A stretch of 41,640 nucleotides of DNA. Source: an uncultured Eubacteriales bacterium. Its GTDB lineage: Bacteria; Bacillota; Clostridia; Oscillospirales; Oscillospiraceae. The notes below the pieces were generated by a model. That model did no database searches. It was given only the letters and a program-made list of their open reading frames with translations, and was not told the origin of the DNA. Positions 14,989-22,890 of the stretch are shown here, one piece after another (positions within the stretch are counted from its first letter, which is position 1; every line of letters begins with the position of its first letter). Made by a program: the position numbers and the translations under genes. The DNA lies in NCBI GenBank assembly GCA_949296115.1, contig CASFNR010000017.1, positions 1-41,640 on the forward strand. The letters are read 5' to 3'.

Positions 14989-16161
14989 ATGGACTATGCA
15001 AAAGAATCCCTGCGGCTCCACGGCGAGTGGAAGGGCAAGATTGAAGTGGTAGCCACCGTGCCCGTCACCACCAAGGACGAACTGTCCCTGGCCTATACCC
15101 CCGGCGTGGCCCAGCCCTGCCTGGAAATCCAGAAGGACGTTTCCAAGTCCTATGACCTGACCCGGCGGCACAACCTGTGCGCCGTCATCACCGACGGCTC
15201 CGCCGTACTGGGCCTGGGCGACATCGGCCCCGAAGCCGGTATGCCGGTGATGGAGGGCAAGTGCGCCCTGTTCAAGGCCTTCGGCGACGTGGACGCTTTC
15301 CCCCTGTGCGTCAAAACCCAGGACGTGGACGAGTTTGTCAACGCCGTTTACCTGATCTCCGGCTCCTTCGGCGGCGTGAATCTGGAGGATATTGCAGCTC
15401 CCCGCTGCTTCGAAATTGAGCGGAAGCTGAAGGAGAAGTGCGACATTCCCATCTTCCATGACGACCAGCACGGAACCGCCGTCATCACCCTGGCGGGCCT
15501 GCTCAACGCCCTGAAAGTGGTGGGCAAGAAGAAAGAGGACGTGAAAATCGTCACCTCGGGTGCAGGCGCTGCCGCCGTGGCCATTGTGAAGCTGCTGCTG
15601 TCCGCCGGATTCCGGAACATTGTCATGACCGACCGCACCGGCGCCATCTACGCCGGCCGGGAAAAACTGAACTGGATCAAGGAAGAGATGGCCCAGGTCA
15701 CCAACCGGAACAAGGAAACCGGCAAACTGGCAGATGTCATCCGGGGCGCCGACGTGTTCATCGGTGTCTCCGCCCCCGGCACCCTGACCACGGACATGGT
15801 CAAAACCATGGCCAAGGATGCCATTATCTTCGCCTGCGCCAATCCCACCCCGGAGATTTTCCCGGACGACGCCAAGGCAGGCGGCGCCGCCGTCATCGCC
15901 ACCGGCCGCTCGGATTATCCCAACCAGATCAACAACGTGCTGGCCTTCCCCGGCATCTTCCGGGGCGCCTTTGACGTCCGGGCCTCGGACATCAACGAGG
16001 AGATGAAGATGGCCGCCGCCCAGGCCCTGGCGGAGCTGGTCTCTGAGGACGAGCTCAGTGCGGATTACATCATCCCCGCCGCCTTTGACAAGCGGGTAGG
16101 CCCCGCCGTGGCAAAGGCTGTCGCCGACGCCGCCCGGAAGTCCGGCGTGGCAAGAATCTGA
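14989..16161 (+). CDS. Malic enzyme (malate dehydrogenase, decarboxylating)
   Basis: Cytoplasmic enzyme that oxidatively decarboxylates malate to pyruvate with reduction of NAD(P). The 390 residues match the short bacterial form. Motifs in order are LAYTPGVAQPCLEI, the Lys-containing MEGKCALFKAFG, IPIFHDDQHGTAVITLAG (metal ligands), the Rossmann VTSGAGAAAVAIVKLL and IFACANPTPEI. TDRTGAIYAGRE follows the nucleotide fold; I cannot decide NAD versus NADP. AAGGAGG lies 9 bases before the ATG. It is monocistronic, with a terminator right after. Confidence 0.97.
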   Translation: MDYAKESLRLHGEWKGKIEVVATVPVTTKDELSLAYTPGVAQPCLEIQKDVSKSYDLTRRHNLCAVITDGSAVLGLGDIGPEAGMPVMEGKCALFKAFGDVDAFPLCVKTQDVDEFVNAVYLISGSFGGVNLEDIAAPRCFEIERKLKEKCDIPIFHDDQHGTAVITLAGLLNALKVVGKKKEDVKIVTSGAGAAAVAIVKLLLSAGFRNIVMTDRTGAIYAGREKLNWIKEEMAQVTNRNKETGKLADVIRGADVFIGVSAPGTLTTDMVKTMAKDAIIFACANPTPEIFPDDAKAGGAAVIATGRSDYPNQINNVLAFPGIFRGAFDVRASDINEEMKMAAAQALAELVSEDELSADYIIPAAFDKRVGPAVAKAVADAARKSGVARI

Positions 16162-16195
16162 CCGGAACCGTTTTCCGTCCCATGCAGCGCTTGGC

Positions 16196-16220
16196 GGGCA
16201 CGCACTTTCCGTGCGTGCCC
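16196..16220 (+). terminator. Terminator after malic enzyme
   Basis: A 10-bp stem GGGCACGCAC / GTGCGTGCCC closes a 5-base loop and is followed by GATGTTTTCTTTCC. Confidence 0.8.
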
Positions 16221-16249
16221 GATGTTTTCTTTCCGCCGGAATATCCGGG

Positions 16250-16816
16250 TTATCTTGCCTTGGCTTTGCAGATCAACTGGGTCATGGTGCCCATGGGGCA
16301 GTAGACGCACCAGCTTCTGGGCTTGAACAGTACCATGGTAATCAGGCCCAGCACCGTGGAAGTCAGCATCACACTGTAAAATCCGAAAGCGAACTGGGCA
16401 ACGCCGGGATGCAGCAGCGTTCCGTGGTAGGCCCAGTGCCAGGGCAGCTTGAAGGTCCACAGCAGGGTCACCACCTGCCGCAGGTCCCGGGCGCCGGCGA
16501 ACACCAGCCAGGTGTTCCACAACATCTGGAAAAACATCACAAAAAAGAAAATCAGAAAGCCATAGCGGAACCATTTGCTTTTCATCCATCCCGGAATGTC
16601 CTTCTTCCGGGACAGCCCGAACCGCCCTCCCAGCAGGCTGAACAGCTGCCCCCGACCGCAGTAGCGGTTGCAGTAGCCCTTGGTCCCCCGGGTGACGGAA
16701 ATGATCAGCGGAATAAAAAAGCACAGCAGCCCCAGCCAGGCAAACAGGATGTTAAAAAATCCCAGAATCAGGTAAGTCAGGGACGCAATCCACAGATAGT
16801 CATACCATTTCTTCAT
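16250..16816 (-). CDS. Membrane 4Fe-4S protein (NapH/YccM-like)
   Basis: 188 residues with four to five hydrophobic segments and two cysteine motifs facing a common side: GYCNRYCGRGQLFS near residue 50 and WCVYCPMGTMTQ near the C-terminus. This pattern is known from NapH-type electron-transfer proteins that bind Fe-S near the membrane. Its start overlaps the upstream ferredoxin stop by 4 bases (ATGA), so the two probably form one electron-transfer unit. The partner oxidoreductase is not in the window. Confidence 0.82.
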   Translation of the reverse strand: MKKWYDYLWIASLTYLILGFFNILFAWLGLLCFFIPLIISVTRGTKGYCNRYCGRGQLFSLLGGRFGLSRKKDIPGWMKSKWFRYGFLIFFFVMFFQMLWNTWLVFAGARDLRQVVTLLWTFKLPWHWAYHGTLLHPGVAQFAFGFYSVMLTSTVLGLITMVLFKPRSWCVYCPMGTMTQLICKAKAR

Positions 16817-17025
16817 GCTTCTTCCTCCTGAATTTCAATCACTGAGGCAGGGCATTCCCGGGCGCACTTGCCGCAGCCCACGCACCGCTCCCGGCTGACC
16901 CTGGCGCACACACCCTTCCAGATGGTAATGGCCCCCTTGGGGCACACCTTCACACAGCAGCCGCAGGCCACGCAGGCGCCTTCCTCCACCACTGCTTTCC
17001 GCTTTTTCCGTACCGTTCCGCCCAT
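16813..17025 (-). CDS. 2[4Fe-4S] ferredoxin
   Basis: 70-residue ferredoxin with two complete CxxCxxCxxxCP motifs: CVACGCCVKVCP (Cys 18, 21, 24, 28) and CVGCGKCARECP (Cys 48, 51, 54, 58). A basic N-terminus (TVRKKRK) precedes them. GGGGGAA lies before the ATG at 17025. It is coupled to the membrane Fe-S gene by a 4-base overlap. The promoter has an activator-like dyad that recurs before the rubredoxin operon. Confidence 0.93.
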   Translation of the reverse strand: MGGTVRKKRKAVVEEGACVACGCCVKVCPKGAITIWKGVCARVSRERCVGCGKCARECPASVIEIQEEEA

Positions 17026-17053
17026 TGCAATTCCCCCTGTCAATAATAGATTC

Positions 17054-17095
17054 ATCATAAGCGAGATGGCTGTAACTTTCCGTGACGGAGTCACA
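17054..17095 (-). promoter_or_regulatory. Promoter with Crp/Fnr-type dyad, ferredoxin operon
   Basis: Minus strand: -10 TATGAT (17054-17059), no recognisable -35, and the dyad TGTGA-CTCCG-TCACG (17081-17095) centred at 17088. That is 29 bases from the upstream edge of the -10, or about -41 from the expected start. This is the class II activator position. The arrangement is the same as at 25731-25772. Confidence 0.6.
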
Positions 17096-17112
17096 AAAGC
17101 TCCGGTTTCTTC

Positions 17113-17141
17113 TTGCGCCCCCGGGAAAAATAAACTACAAT
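17113..17141 (+). promoter_or_regulatory. Promoter of the AlbA-like gene
   Basis: TTGCGC (17113-17118), 17-base spacer, TACAAT (17136-17141), 34 bases before the TTG start. Confidence 0.65.
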
Positions 17142-17175
17142 AGCACCAGACTATCCGGAAGGAGGCGGAGCGACG

Positions 17176-17619
17176 TTGATTGATCTGAATCATTTGGAGC
17201 AGTATCGGGAGGGCAATCGGCTGGAGGCCAAAAAAGCCGTGGGCGGCCTGCCGGTGAGCCTCTGGGAAACCTACTCCGCCTTCGCCAATACTCAGGGCGG
17301 TCTGATCCTGCTGGGGGTGGTGGAATCGCCGGGAGGCGCCCTGCATCCCATCGAGCTGCCGGACCCGGAGGGGCTGGTGATGGACTTCTGGGAACTGGTC
17401 AACGACCCGGGCATCGTCAGCGTTAACCTGCTCTCCGACAAGGATGTGACCATCGAGCAGGCGGAGGGCAGGCACATTGTGGCCATTCGGGTGCCCAAGG
17501 CATCCGCCCGGGATTTCCCGGTGTACATTTTCGGGGATCCGCTGTACGGGGCCTACTACCGCCTTGGGGACGGGGATTTCCGATTTGTCCGGAAAAAGCC
17601 CCAGGAAAATAATCCTTGA
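17176..17619 (+). CDS. AlbA_2/Schlafen-type putative DNA-binding protein
   Basis: 147 residues resembling the N-terminal AlbA_2 domain: the RLEAKKAVGGLPVSLWETYS block and AFANTQGGLILLGVVE are diagnostic, and VAIRVPKASARDFPVYI is the usual next strand. Most relatives continue into an HTH or ATPase C-terminal domain; this one is only the AlbA part plus a short tail. The TTG start has AAGGAGG 10-11 bases upstream. It sits between divergent ferredoxin and BlaI genes. Its role is unknown. Confidence 0.82.
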   Translation: MIDLNHLEQYREGNRLEAKKAVGGLPVSLWETYSAFANTQGGLILLGVVESPGGALHPIELPDPEGLVMDFWELVNDPGIVSVNLLSDKDVTIEQAEGRHIVAIRVPKASARDFPVYIFGDPLYGAYYRLGDGDFRFVRKKPQENNP

Positions 17620-17670
17620 CATTTCAGTTTATAGGCAGTAAACTAAAATCAGTTTACTGCCTATAAACTG
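17616..17670 (+). promoter_or_regulatory. BlaI-type promoter/operator
   Basis: TTGACA (17616-17621), 17-base spacer, TAAACT (17639-17644). The -10 lies in the left arm of a perfect 20-6-20 inverted repeat (17625-17644 and 17651-17670). Each arm contains AGTTTA-N7-TAAACT, itself a dyad, so two repressor dimers could bind side by side. The layout predicts tight autorepression of the BlaI/M56 pair. Confidence 0.85.
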
Positions 17671-17688
17671 TTTCAGGAGGGATTGAAT

Positions 17689-18051
17689 ATGGACGTGAAA
17701 TTAGGAGCCGTGGAATCCCGGTTTGCGGAAATCATCTGGGCCAATGAGCCCCTCCACTCCCGGGAGCTGGTGGCGCTGTGCCAAAAGGAGCTGAACTGGA
17801 ACCGCTCCACCACCTACACCGTGCTGCGTAAGCTGTGCCAGCGGGGTATTTTTCAGAATAATGGGGGGATGGTATCCTCCCTCCTGTCCCGGGAGGACTT
17901 CTTCAGCGTGCAGTCGGAGCAATTCGTGGAGGAAACCTTCCAGGGTTCCCTGCCTGCCTTTATTGCGGCATTTATTCAGCGAAATTCCATCTCCCGGGAG
18001 GATGCAGAGGAAATCCGCCGGATGATTGATGCCGCTTCGGGAAAGGAGTAA
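17689..18051 (+). CDS. BlaI/MecI-family repressor
   Basis: 120-residue winged-helix repressor. VESRFAEIIWANEPLHSRELVAL and WNRSTTYTVLRKLCQRGIF form the DNA-binding domain; the C-terminal half (FIAAFIQRNSISREDAEEIRRMI) is the dimer and cleavage region. I choose ATG 17689 over the TTG at 17683 because of AGGAGG spacing. It overlaps no gene but ends 3 bases before the M56 gene. The operator above it supports autorepression relieved by the M56 protease. Confidence 0.93.
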   Translation: MDVKLGAVESRFAEIIWANEPLHSRELVALCQKELNWNRSTTYTVLRKLCQRGIFQNNGGMVSSLLSREDFFSVQSEQFVEETFQGSLPAFIAAFIQRNSISREDAEEIRRMIDAASGKE

Positions 18052-18054
18052 GCC

Positions 18055-20211
18055 ATGGCTGATCTGTTTCTGCTGATTCTCAGCCGGAGCCTGGCGGTGA
18101 TCCCCCTGATTGGGGTTGTCCTCCTGCTGCGGTTGGCGTTGAGATCCGCTCCCAAATGGACCCTCTGTCTGCTTTGGGCGCTGGTGGGGCTGCGGCTGGT
18201 GTGTCCGTCCTTTCCGGAGAGTCCCTTCTCCATCGCTCCCGATTCCGCCGGAAGCCGGCTGATGATCCAGTGGGCGGATGGCTACGCCGGCTTGATTCCC
18301 ACGGACCAGGGAGCCGCTGTGTCCGAAACCACAGTCCGTCTGGATGGCAGCACCCTCCATGCCCAGCAGTCGACGGCAAACCAGGCCACCGGGGGCTTTT
18401 CCCCAACAGATGCCCTGATTCCCGTCCTCGCCTGGCTGTGGCTGATGGGCCTGGCCGGGATGGTGCTGTGGGGTGGGATGGGATATTTCTTCCTGAAGCA
18501 CAAGGTCCGGGCCTCCCTTCCGGAATCCGGGTATTGGGTTTGCGACGACATCCCCGCCCCCTGTGTGCTGGGCCTGTTCCGGCCCCGGATTTACCTGCCC
18601 TCCGGGCTGGCCCCGGAGCGGATTCCCCTGATTCTGGCCCATGAGCGGGCGCACATGCGGCGGGGAGACCCCTGGTGGAAGCTGCTGGGGTTCGCCGTGG
18701 TATGCGTCTATTGGTTCCATCCTCTGGTGTGGGCGGGATACGGACTGTTCTGCCGGGACCTGGAGCTGGCCTGCGACGAAAAAGCCGTCGCAGGACTGGA
18801 CCAGAACGGCCGGGCGGCCTACTCCCAGGCCATGCTGGAGTGTGCCATGGGACGGCGGAGCTTCCTTATCTCCCCCCTGGCCTTTGGAGAAATCGGCGTC
18901 AAAGAGCGGGTGAAGCGGATACTGTCTTACCGCAAGCCGAAAGTCTGGGCGCTTGTCGCCGGACCGCTGGTCTGCTGCGCCGTGGCCCTGTTCTTCCTGA
19001 CCAACCCTCAAGAGACCTCCGGCGCTTCCGGCGGCATCAGCGGTGAATATCGCCTGACCATCGGCGCTGAGGGAATCACCGGGGTGGAGGTCTCCACGCC
19101 CAACGAAAGCTGCTTCTTCTCCCCGGGAGAAGCCGGGGTGTTTTCCAAAGGGGAAGAACTTCGGCTGGAGCTTCTGGACAACCTGGACACCCTGGAGGGG
19201 GTCACCATCTCCGCCATGACCGACGGGGAGGAATACAATGTGGTGTACACCCTGTATGTGCCGGAAGGGGGCGGACCGGCAGCCCTCCACGCAACCCAGG
19301 GGGATTGCTGGGCCCTGACCCGGGACGGGTTTCCTCTGACCCAGGGAACGGCGGTGACCTGGGTGGACTATCTGGGACAGCCCGGGTCCTACGCCGGGCA
19401 GGACATCACCACGGAGGTGGATTTCTTCTCCGGGTTCTCCTTCCATTACACCTCGGAGTGTGTCTGGATGATCTCCCCGGACGGTACGGAAACTCCGATT
19501 CTGTACGGAATGCCCATCTATAACTGTTTCTTCGCCGACATCACCGGCGACGGGCTGCCGGAGCTGTGCGCCACCGTAGCCATGGGTTCCGGGATCATCG
19601 ACACCCGGGTGGTGGTCTTTGACTGCGTCAGCGGCAAAAACTATGAACTGGAAGACCGGGGAACCTGGGACTATGTTCTTTCCGCCCAGAACGGCGCCCT
19701 GGTGGTCAGCCGGTATGCCCATCCCCAGTCCCAGGCCGGTTCTCCCGATGCCCAGGGCCTGCTGGCCATTTCCCCGGAGGGCAGCCTCACCATGACCCAG
19801 CTGCCGGATGCCCAGCCCCCTCAGGACGGCATTGTGGAATCCTGGAGTCAGCTGTGCAGCGGCTTCTCCTTCCTCTCCATGGAGGCAGGAGAACAGATCT
19901 TCTTCTCCAACCCGGTGGAATTTTCCCAGGACGGCGGGGTTTTCTCCTTTCTGGCTTCCTATGACTGGTCCGGCAACGCCTTGGAAGTGGGCCTGCTGTC
20001 CCAGACAGGGGAGGAACTCTGCCTGACGGTATTCGAGCCCAACCAGGAGTACCGGCAGATCACCGGCATTCCCGCCGGAACCTATCAGGTGTTTGTCCGC
20101 AACCCCCTGTCCAATGAACCGGAGGAACCCTGGCCGGACTATCTGGATCTGATTAGCGGCGCTGTGATTTTCACCCTCAGCGGCGGGGAGATCGTTTCCG
20201 CCCGCTCCTGA
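18055..20211 (+). CDS. BlaR1-like M56 membrane metallopeptidase with unknown extracellular domain
   Basis: 718 residues. The N-terminal M56 part has about four transmembrane helices and the zinc motif HERAH (196-200) with the third-ligand segment ELACDEKAV (about 237-243), so the protease looks active. Transmembrane helix 305-322 ends the protease part. The remaining ~390 residues should lie outside. They are beta-rich and include ITGDGLPELCATVAMGSG, a VCBS/FG-GAP-like pattern. I see no SxxK or KTG penicillin-binding motif, so it does not look like a beta-lactam sensor. It probably cleaves or inactivates the adjacent BlaI on an unknown signal. Confidence 0.88.
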   Translation: MADLFLLILSRSLAVIPLIGVVLLLRLALRSAPKWTLCLLWALVGLRLVCPSFPESPFSIAPDSAGSRLMIQWADGYAGLIPTDQGAAVSETTVRLDGSTLHAQQSTANQATGGFSPTDALIPVLAWLWLMGLAGMVLWGGMGYFFLKHKVRASLPESGYWVCDDIPAPCVLGLFRPRIYLPSGLAPERIPLILAHERAHMRRGDPWWKLLGFAVVCVYWFHPLVWAGYGLFCRDLELACDEKAVAGLDQNGRAAYSQAMLECAMGRRSFLISPLAFGEIGVKERVKRILSYRKPKVWALVAGPLVCCAVALFFLTNPQETSGASGGISGEYRLTIGAEGITGVEVSTPNESCFFSPGEAGVFSKGEELRLELLDNLDTLEGVTISAMTDGEEYNVVYTLYVPEGGGPAALHATQGDCWALTRDGFPLTQGTAVTWVDYLGQPGSYAGQDITTEVDFFSGFSFHYTSECVWMISPDGTETPILYGMPIYNCFFADITGDGLPELCATVAMGSGIIDTRVVVFDCVSGKNYELEDRGTWDYVLSAQNGALVVSRYAHPQSQAGSPDAQGLLAISPEGSLTMTQLPDAQPPQDGIVESWSQLCSGFSFLSMEAGEQIFFSNPVEFSQDGGVFSFLASYDWSGNALEVGLLSQTGEELCLTVFEPNQEYRQITGIPAGTYQVFVRNPLSNEPEEPWPDYLDLISGAVIFTLSGGEIVSARS

Positions 20212-20226
20212 CTGGACTGCTGCTTT

Positions 20227-20252
20227 GCCCCCTGCCGTTTCCGGCAGGGGGC
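20227..20252 (+). terminator. Terminator-like hairpin after the M56 gene
   Basis: An 11-bp stem GCCCCCTGCCG / CGGCAGGGGGC with a 4-base loop. The T-rich tail (ATGGTTCTTCTG) is weak. Confidence 0.6.
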
Positions 20253-20264
20253 ATGGTTCTTCTG

Positions 20265-20293
20265 TTGAAAAACACAACAATCTGTGATAGGAT
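20265..20293 (+). promoter_or_regulatory. Promoter of the EFR1/DegV genes
   Basis: TTGAAA (20265-20270), 17-base spacer, TAGGAT (20288-20293), 27 bases before the ATG. Confidence 0.55.
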
Positions 20294-20320
20294 AATCCCA
20301 ACAAGCAAGGAGGGATTTCC

Positions 20321-21073
20321 ATGTCAACCTACGAAATTCTATTCAGCCCCACCGGCGGAACCCAAAAGGTTTCCCGCATTGTGCTGGAAGGTCTGGATTG
20401 TCCGGTGCAGACCATCGACCTGAGCAACCGCTTCACGGATTTTTCCGCCGCTGCGCTGACGCCGGAGGATACGGCGGTGATTGCCGTCCCCTCCTACGGC
20501 GGGCGGGTGCCGGAAATCGCCATGCAGCGGCTCCGGCAGATTCCGGCGAACGGCGCCCGGGCCATTGTGGTGTGCGTCTACGGCAACCGGGCCTATGAGG
20601 ACACCTTATTGGAGCTGGCGGACGGGGCCAGGGACGCCGGGTTCCAGGTAATTGCCGGAATTGCGGCGGTGGCGGAGCACTCTGTGGCCCGGCAGTTCGC
20701 CGCCGGACGTCCCGACGCTGCAGACCGGGAGCATCTGCTGGATTTCGCCCGGCAGATTCGGGAGAAGGGGGATTCCTCCTGCCCCGCCCTTCCCGGAAAC
20801 CGTCCCTACAAGAAGCGGGGCGGCTCCGGCATGGTGCCCAAGCCCACGGAAGCCTGCGTTTCCTGCGGTCTGTGCGCCGCCCGGTGCCCCACCGGCGCCA
20901 TCGATGTCCGGGACTCCAAAACTGTGAATGCCGACGCCTGCATCGGCTGTATGCGGTGCGTCACCCTGTGCCCCCAGTCCGCCCGGAAGATGAACAGCGT
21001 CAAGCTGGCCGCCGTCACCGCCATGCTTGCCCCTCTGTGCGCCAAACGGAAGGAAAACGAGCTGTTTTTGTGA
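20321..21073 (+). CDS. EFR1-family flavodoxin-ferredoxin protein
   Basis: 250 residues. The N-terminal flavodoxin-like domain (about 1-160) starts with EILFSPTGGTQKVSRIV, the FMN phosphate loop. VPSYGGRVPEIAMQRL and VCVYGNRAYEDTLLEL complete the fold. The C-terminal part has two 4Fe-4S motifs, CVSCGLCAARCP and CIGCMRCVTLCP. These proteins are likely intracellular electron carriers between flavin and Fe-S partners in anaerobes; the partners are unknown. AAGGAGG precedes the ATG, and DegV follows 57 bases later. Confidence 0.92.
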   Translation: MSTYEILFSPTGGTQKVSRIVLEGLDCPVQTIDLSNRFTDFSAAALTPEDTAVIAVPSYGGRVPEIAMQRLRQIPANGARAIVVCVYGNRAYEDTLLELADGARDAGFQVIAGIAAVAEHSVARQFAAGRPDAADREHLLDFARQIREKGDSSCPALPGNRPYKKRGGSGMVPKPTEACVSCGLCAARCPTGAIDVRDSKTVNADACIGCMRCVTLCPQSARKMNSVKLAAVTAMLAPLCAKRKENELFL

Positions 21074-21130
21074 CTTTTCGGATCCGCTCTCTGGAGCGGT
21101 ACAGAATACTGAATGAAAAGAGGAATTTGT

Positions 21131-22000
21131 ATGTCCTTTTCTGTTTACACGGACGGATGCTCCAATCTGCCGGGCCGTCTGCTGACGTCCCTGGAGATTC
21201 AGGTGCTGCCCTGCCACTATGTCCTGGACGGACAGCCGGGGGTGTTCCTGGGGGATATTGACACCTTCGACACCCACGGCTACTATAATAAGCTGCGGGC
21301 AGGCTCTGTGCTGAAAACCAGCCTGCTGAACACCAATCTGTTCCTGGAGACCTTCCGCCCGGTGCTGACGGCGGGGCAGGATGTGGTATACATCGGGATG
21401 TCCTCGGGCATCAGCGGCACCATCCAGGCCGCCCGGATTGCGGCGGAGGAGTTGTCAGAGGAATTTCCGAACCGGACGGTGCGGGTGGTGGATTCCCTGG
21501 GGGCGGGCTTCGGCACCGGGCTGCTCACCTGCCGGGCCGCAGATCTGCGCAATGAAGGGAAAACTGCCGCAGAGGCCGCCGACATTCTGGACAGGGAGGC
21601 CATGTGCCTGCTGCAATACTTCACCGTGGATGATCTGAATTTTCTGAAGCGTACCGGTCGGGTCAGCGGCGCCACCGCCGCCATCGGCACCGTGCTGAAC
21701 ATCAAGCCCCTGCTCTGGGGGGATGCCACCGGGCATATTGTGGCCTGCGGCAAGTACCGGGGCCGGAAAAAGGTCATGGAGGCCATCGCACAGATGTACC
21801 GCACCCGGGCCATTCACCCGGAAACCCAGCGGGTGGCCATTACCCACGGGGACTGCCCGGAGGAGGCCGCCCAGCTGGCGGAGCTGGTTCGTGGGGTATG
21901 TCCCCCCAAGGAACTGATTGTCTGCCCCCATGAGCCATTTACCGGCGCCCATGTGGGGCCGGGAATGCTGGCCCTGTTCTTCTTCGGCCAGAGCCGCTGA
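21131..22000 (+). CDS. DegV-family fatty-acid-binding protein
   Basis: 289 residues. The start MSFSVYTDGCSNLPGRLL and the central SSGISGTIQAARIAAEEL and FLKRTGRVSGATAAIGTVLNIKPLL are DegV signatures. DegV/FakB proteins bind a fatty acid and present it to the FakA kinase for phospholipid synthesis; no fakA is visible here. I place the start at 21131 because AGAGGAA fits it; an ATG six codons upstream has no ribosome site. Likely co-transcribed with the EFR1 gene. Confidence 0.9.
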   Translation: MSFSVYTDGCSNLPGRLLTSLEIQVLPCHYVLDGQPGVFLGDIDTFDTHGYYNKLRAGSVLKTSLLNTNLFLETFRPVLTAGQDVVYIGMSSGISGTIQAARIAAEELSEEFPNRTVRVVDSLGAGFGTGLLTCRAADLRNEGKTAAEAADILDREAMCLLQYFTVDDLNFLKRTGRVSGATAAIGTVLNIKPLLWGDATGHIVACGKYRGRKKVMEAIAQMYRTRAIHPETQRVAITHGDCPEEAAQLAELVRGVCPPKELIVCPHEPFTGAHVGPGMLALFFFGQSR

Positions 22001-22022
22001 ACCCCGCCCCTGCTTACATTTC

Positions 22023-22054
22023 ATCCCCCGGAACGAAGGACGGTTCCGGGGGAT
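22023..22054 (+). terminator. Terminator after DegV
   Basis: A 12-bp stem ATCCCCCGGAAC / GTTCCGGGGGAT is followed by GCGCATTTTATCC. Confidence 0.78.
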
Positions 22055-22101
22055 GCGCATTTTATCCAGTTTTTAGTGTGAAAATTTGTATACTTTTCCT
22101 T

Positions 22102-22131
22102 TTGGCAGTTTCTCCCAATTTTTGGTATACT
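22102..22131 (+). promoter_or_regulatory. Promoter of the CarD gene
   Basis: TTGGCA (22102-22107), 18-base spacer, TATACT (22126-22131), 45 bases before the ATG. Confidence 0.65.
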
Positions 22132-22175
22132 ATTTATATAAGAAAGTATGACGATTGCAGAAAAAGGAGGACATT

Positions 22176-22685
22176 ATGCTGGTCAAAGGCGGGTATGTGC
22201 GCTATGGGGCGAATGGGATATGTCTGGTGGAGGATCTGCGGCAGATGCAGTTTGATTCCCGCCAAGGTCCAAGGCCATACTACGTCCTCCGCCCTGTCCA
22301 TCACCAGGAGGGCTGCGTGTTCGTTCCGGCGGACAACCCCAAGCTGATGGACCGGGTCCGGCCGGTTCCCTCCGCCCAGGAGATTGACCAGGCCATTCTC
22401 AGCATCCGGGAGCAGGAACTCCCCTGGATTGAGGACCGGAAGGAGCGGACTGCCCGGTTCCAGGAGATTCTGTCCCGGCGGGACGGCCGGGAGCTGCTGC
22501 AGCTGGCCAGCTGTCTGCGCCGCCGGAAAGCAGCCTGCCCCAACGGGCTGTCCTACAGCGATGACCAGGTGCTGCGCAAAGCGGAGAGCATCATCACCGA
22601 AGCGCTGGCATTCTCCCTGCAGATGAATGCCCAGAGCGTCAGCGACTACATCCGGCAGAAATTGGAGCCGGAGACTGACACATAA
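22176..22685 (+). CDS. CarD-family transcription regulator
   Basis: 169 residues. The N-terminal domain MLVKGGYVRYGANGICLVEDL ... YYVLRPVHHQEGCVFVPAD is the RNA-polymerase-interacting domain shared with Mfd. The C-terminal half is helical (QEIDQAILSIREQELPWIEDRKERT ... RRKAACPNGLSYSDDQVLRKAESII). CarD proteins bind the RNAP beta subunit and stabilise open complexes at selected promoters. I start at 22176, 4-5 bases after AAAGGAGG. Monocistronic with its own terminator. Confidence 0.92.
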   Translation: MLVKGGYVRYGANGICLVEDLRQMQFDSRQGPRPYYVLRPVHHQEGCVFVPADNPKLMDRVRPVPSAQEIDQAILSIREQELPWIEDRKERTARFQEILSRRDGRELLQLASCLRRRKAACPNGLSYSDDQVLRKAESIITEALAFSLQMNAQSVSDYIRQKLEPETDT

Positions 22686-22718
22686 TATTTTGCAGCGGGG
22701 CCAAGGTCCCGCCGGAGA

Positions 22719-22749
22719 CCGGGCAGCGGAACATGGCTGCCCGGCTTTT
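22719..22749 (+). terminator. Terminator after CarD
   Basis: A 9-bp stem CCGGGCAGC / GCTGCCCGG is followed by CTTTTG. Confidence 0.72.
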
Positions 22750-22823
22750 GCCGGTCACCCCCAAAGCAAGCAGGTGGTTCGCCGGGTATCTTGGAAATAC
22801 CGCTGAAACTTTCAAAGAATGTC

Positions 22824-22868
22824 TTGACAAATTGAAAAGCGGGATTATAATTACCAACGGTAATTATA
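22824..22868 (+). promoter_or_regulatory. MarR promoter with overlapping operator
   Basis: TTGACA (22824-22829), 16-base spacer, TATAAT (22846-22851). A perfect 10-3-10 palindrome TATAATTACC-AAC-GGTAATTATA (22846-22868) covers the -10 and start site, as expected for autorepression by the MarR protein encoded next. Confidence 0.87.
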
Positions 22869-22890
22869 TAACGAAATGGAGGCATGAACC

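Noticed and set aside
18055-20211. Beta-lactam resistance sensor (BlaR1)
   Set aside because: No penicillin-binding motif in the outer domain and no beta-lactamase or PBP gene nearby.
17701-20322. Long antisense open frame opposite BlaI/M56
   Set aside because: Shadow of GC-rich codons. The plus-strand proteins are clearly real.
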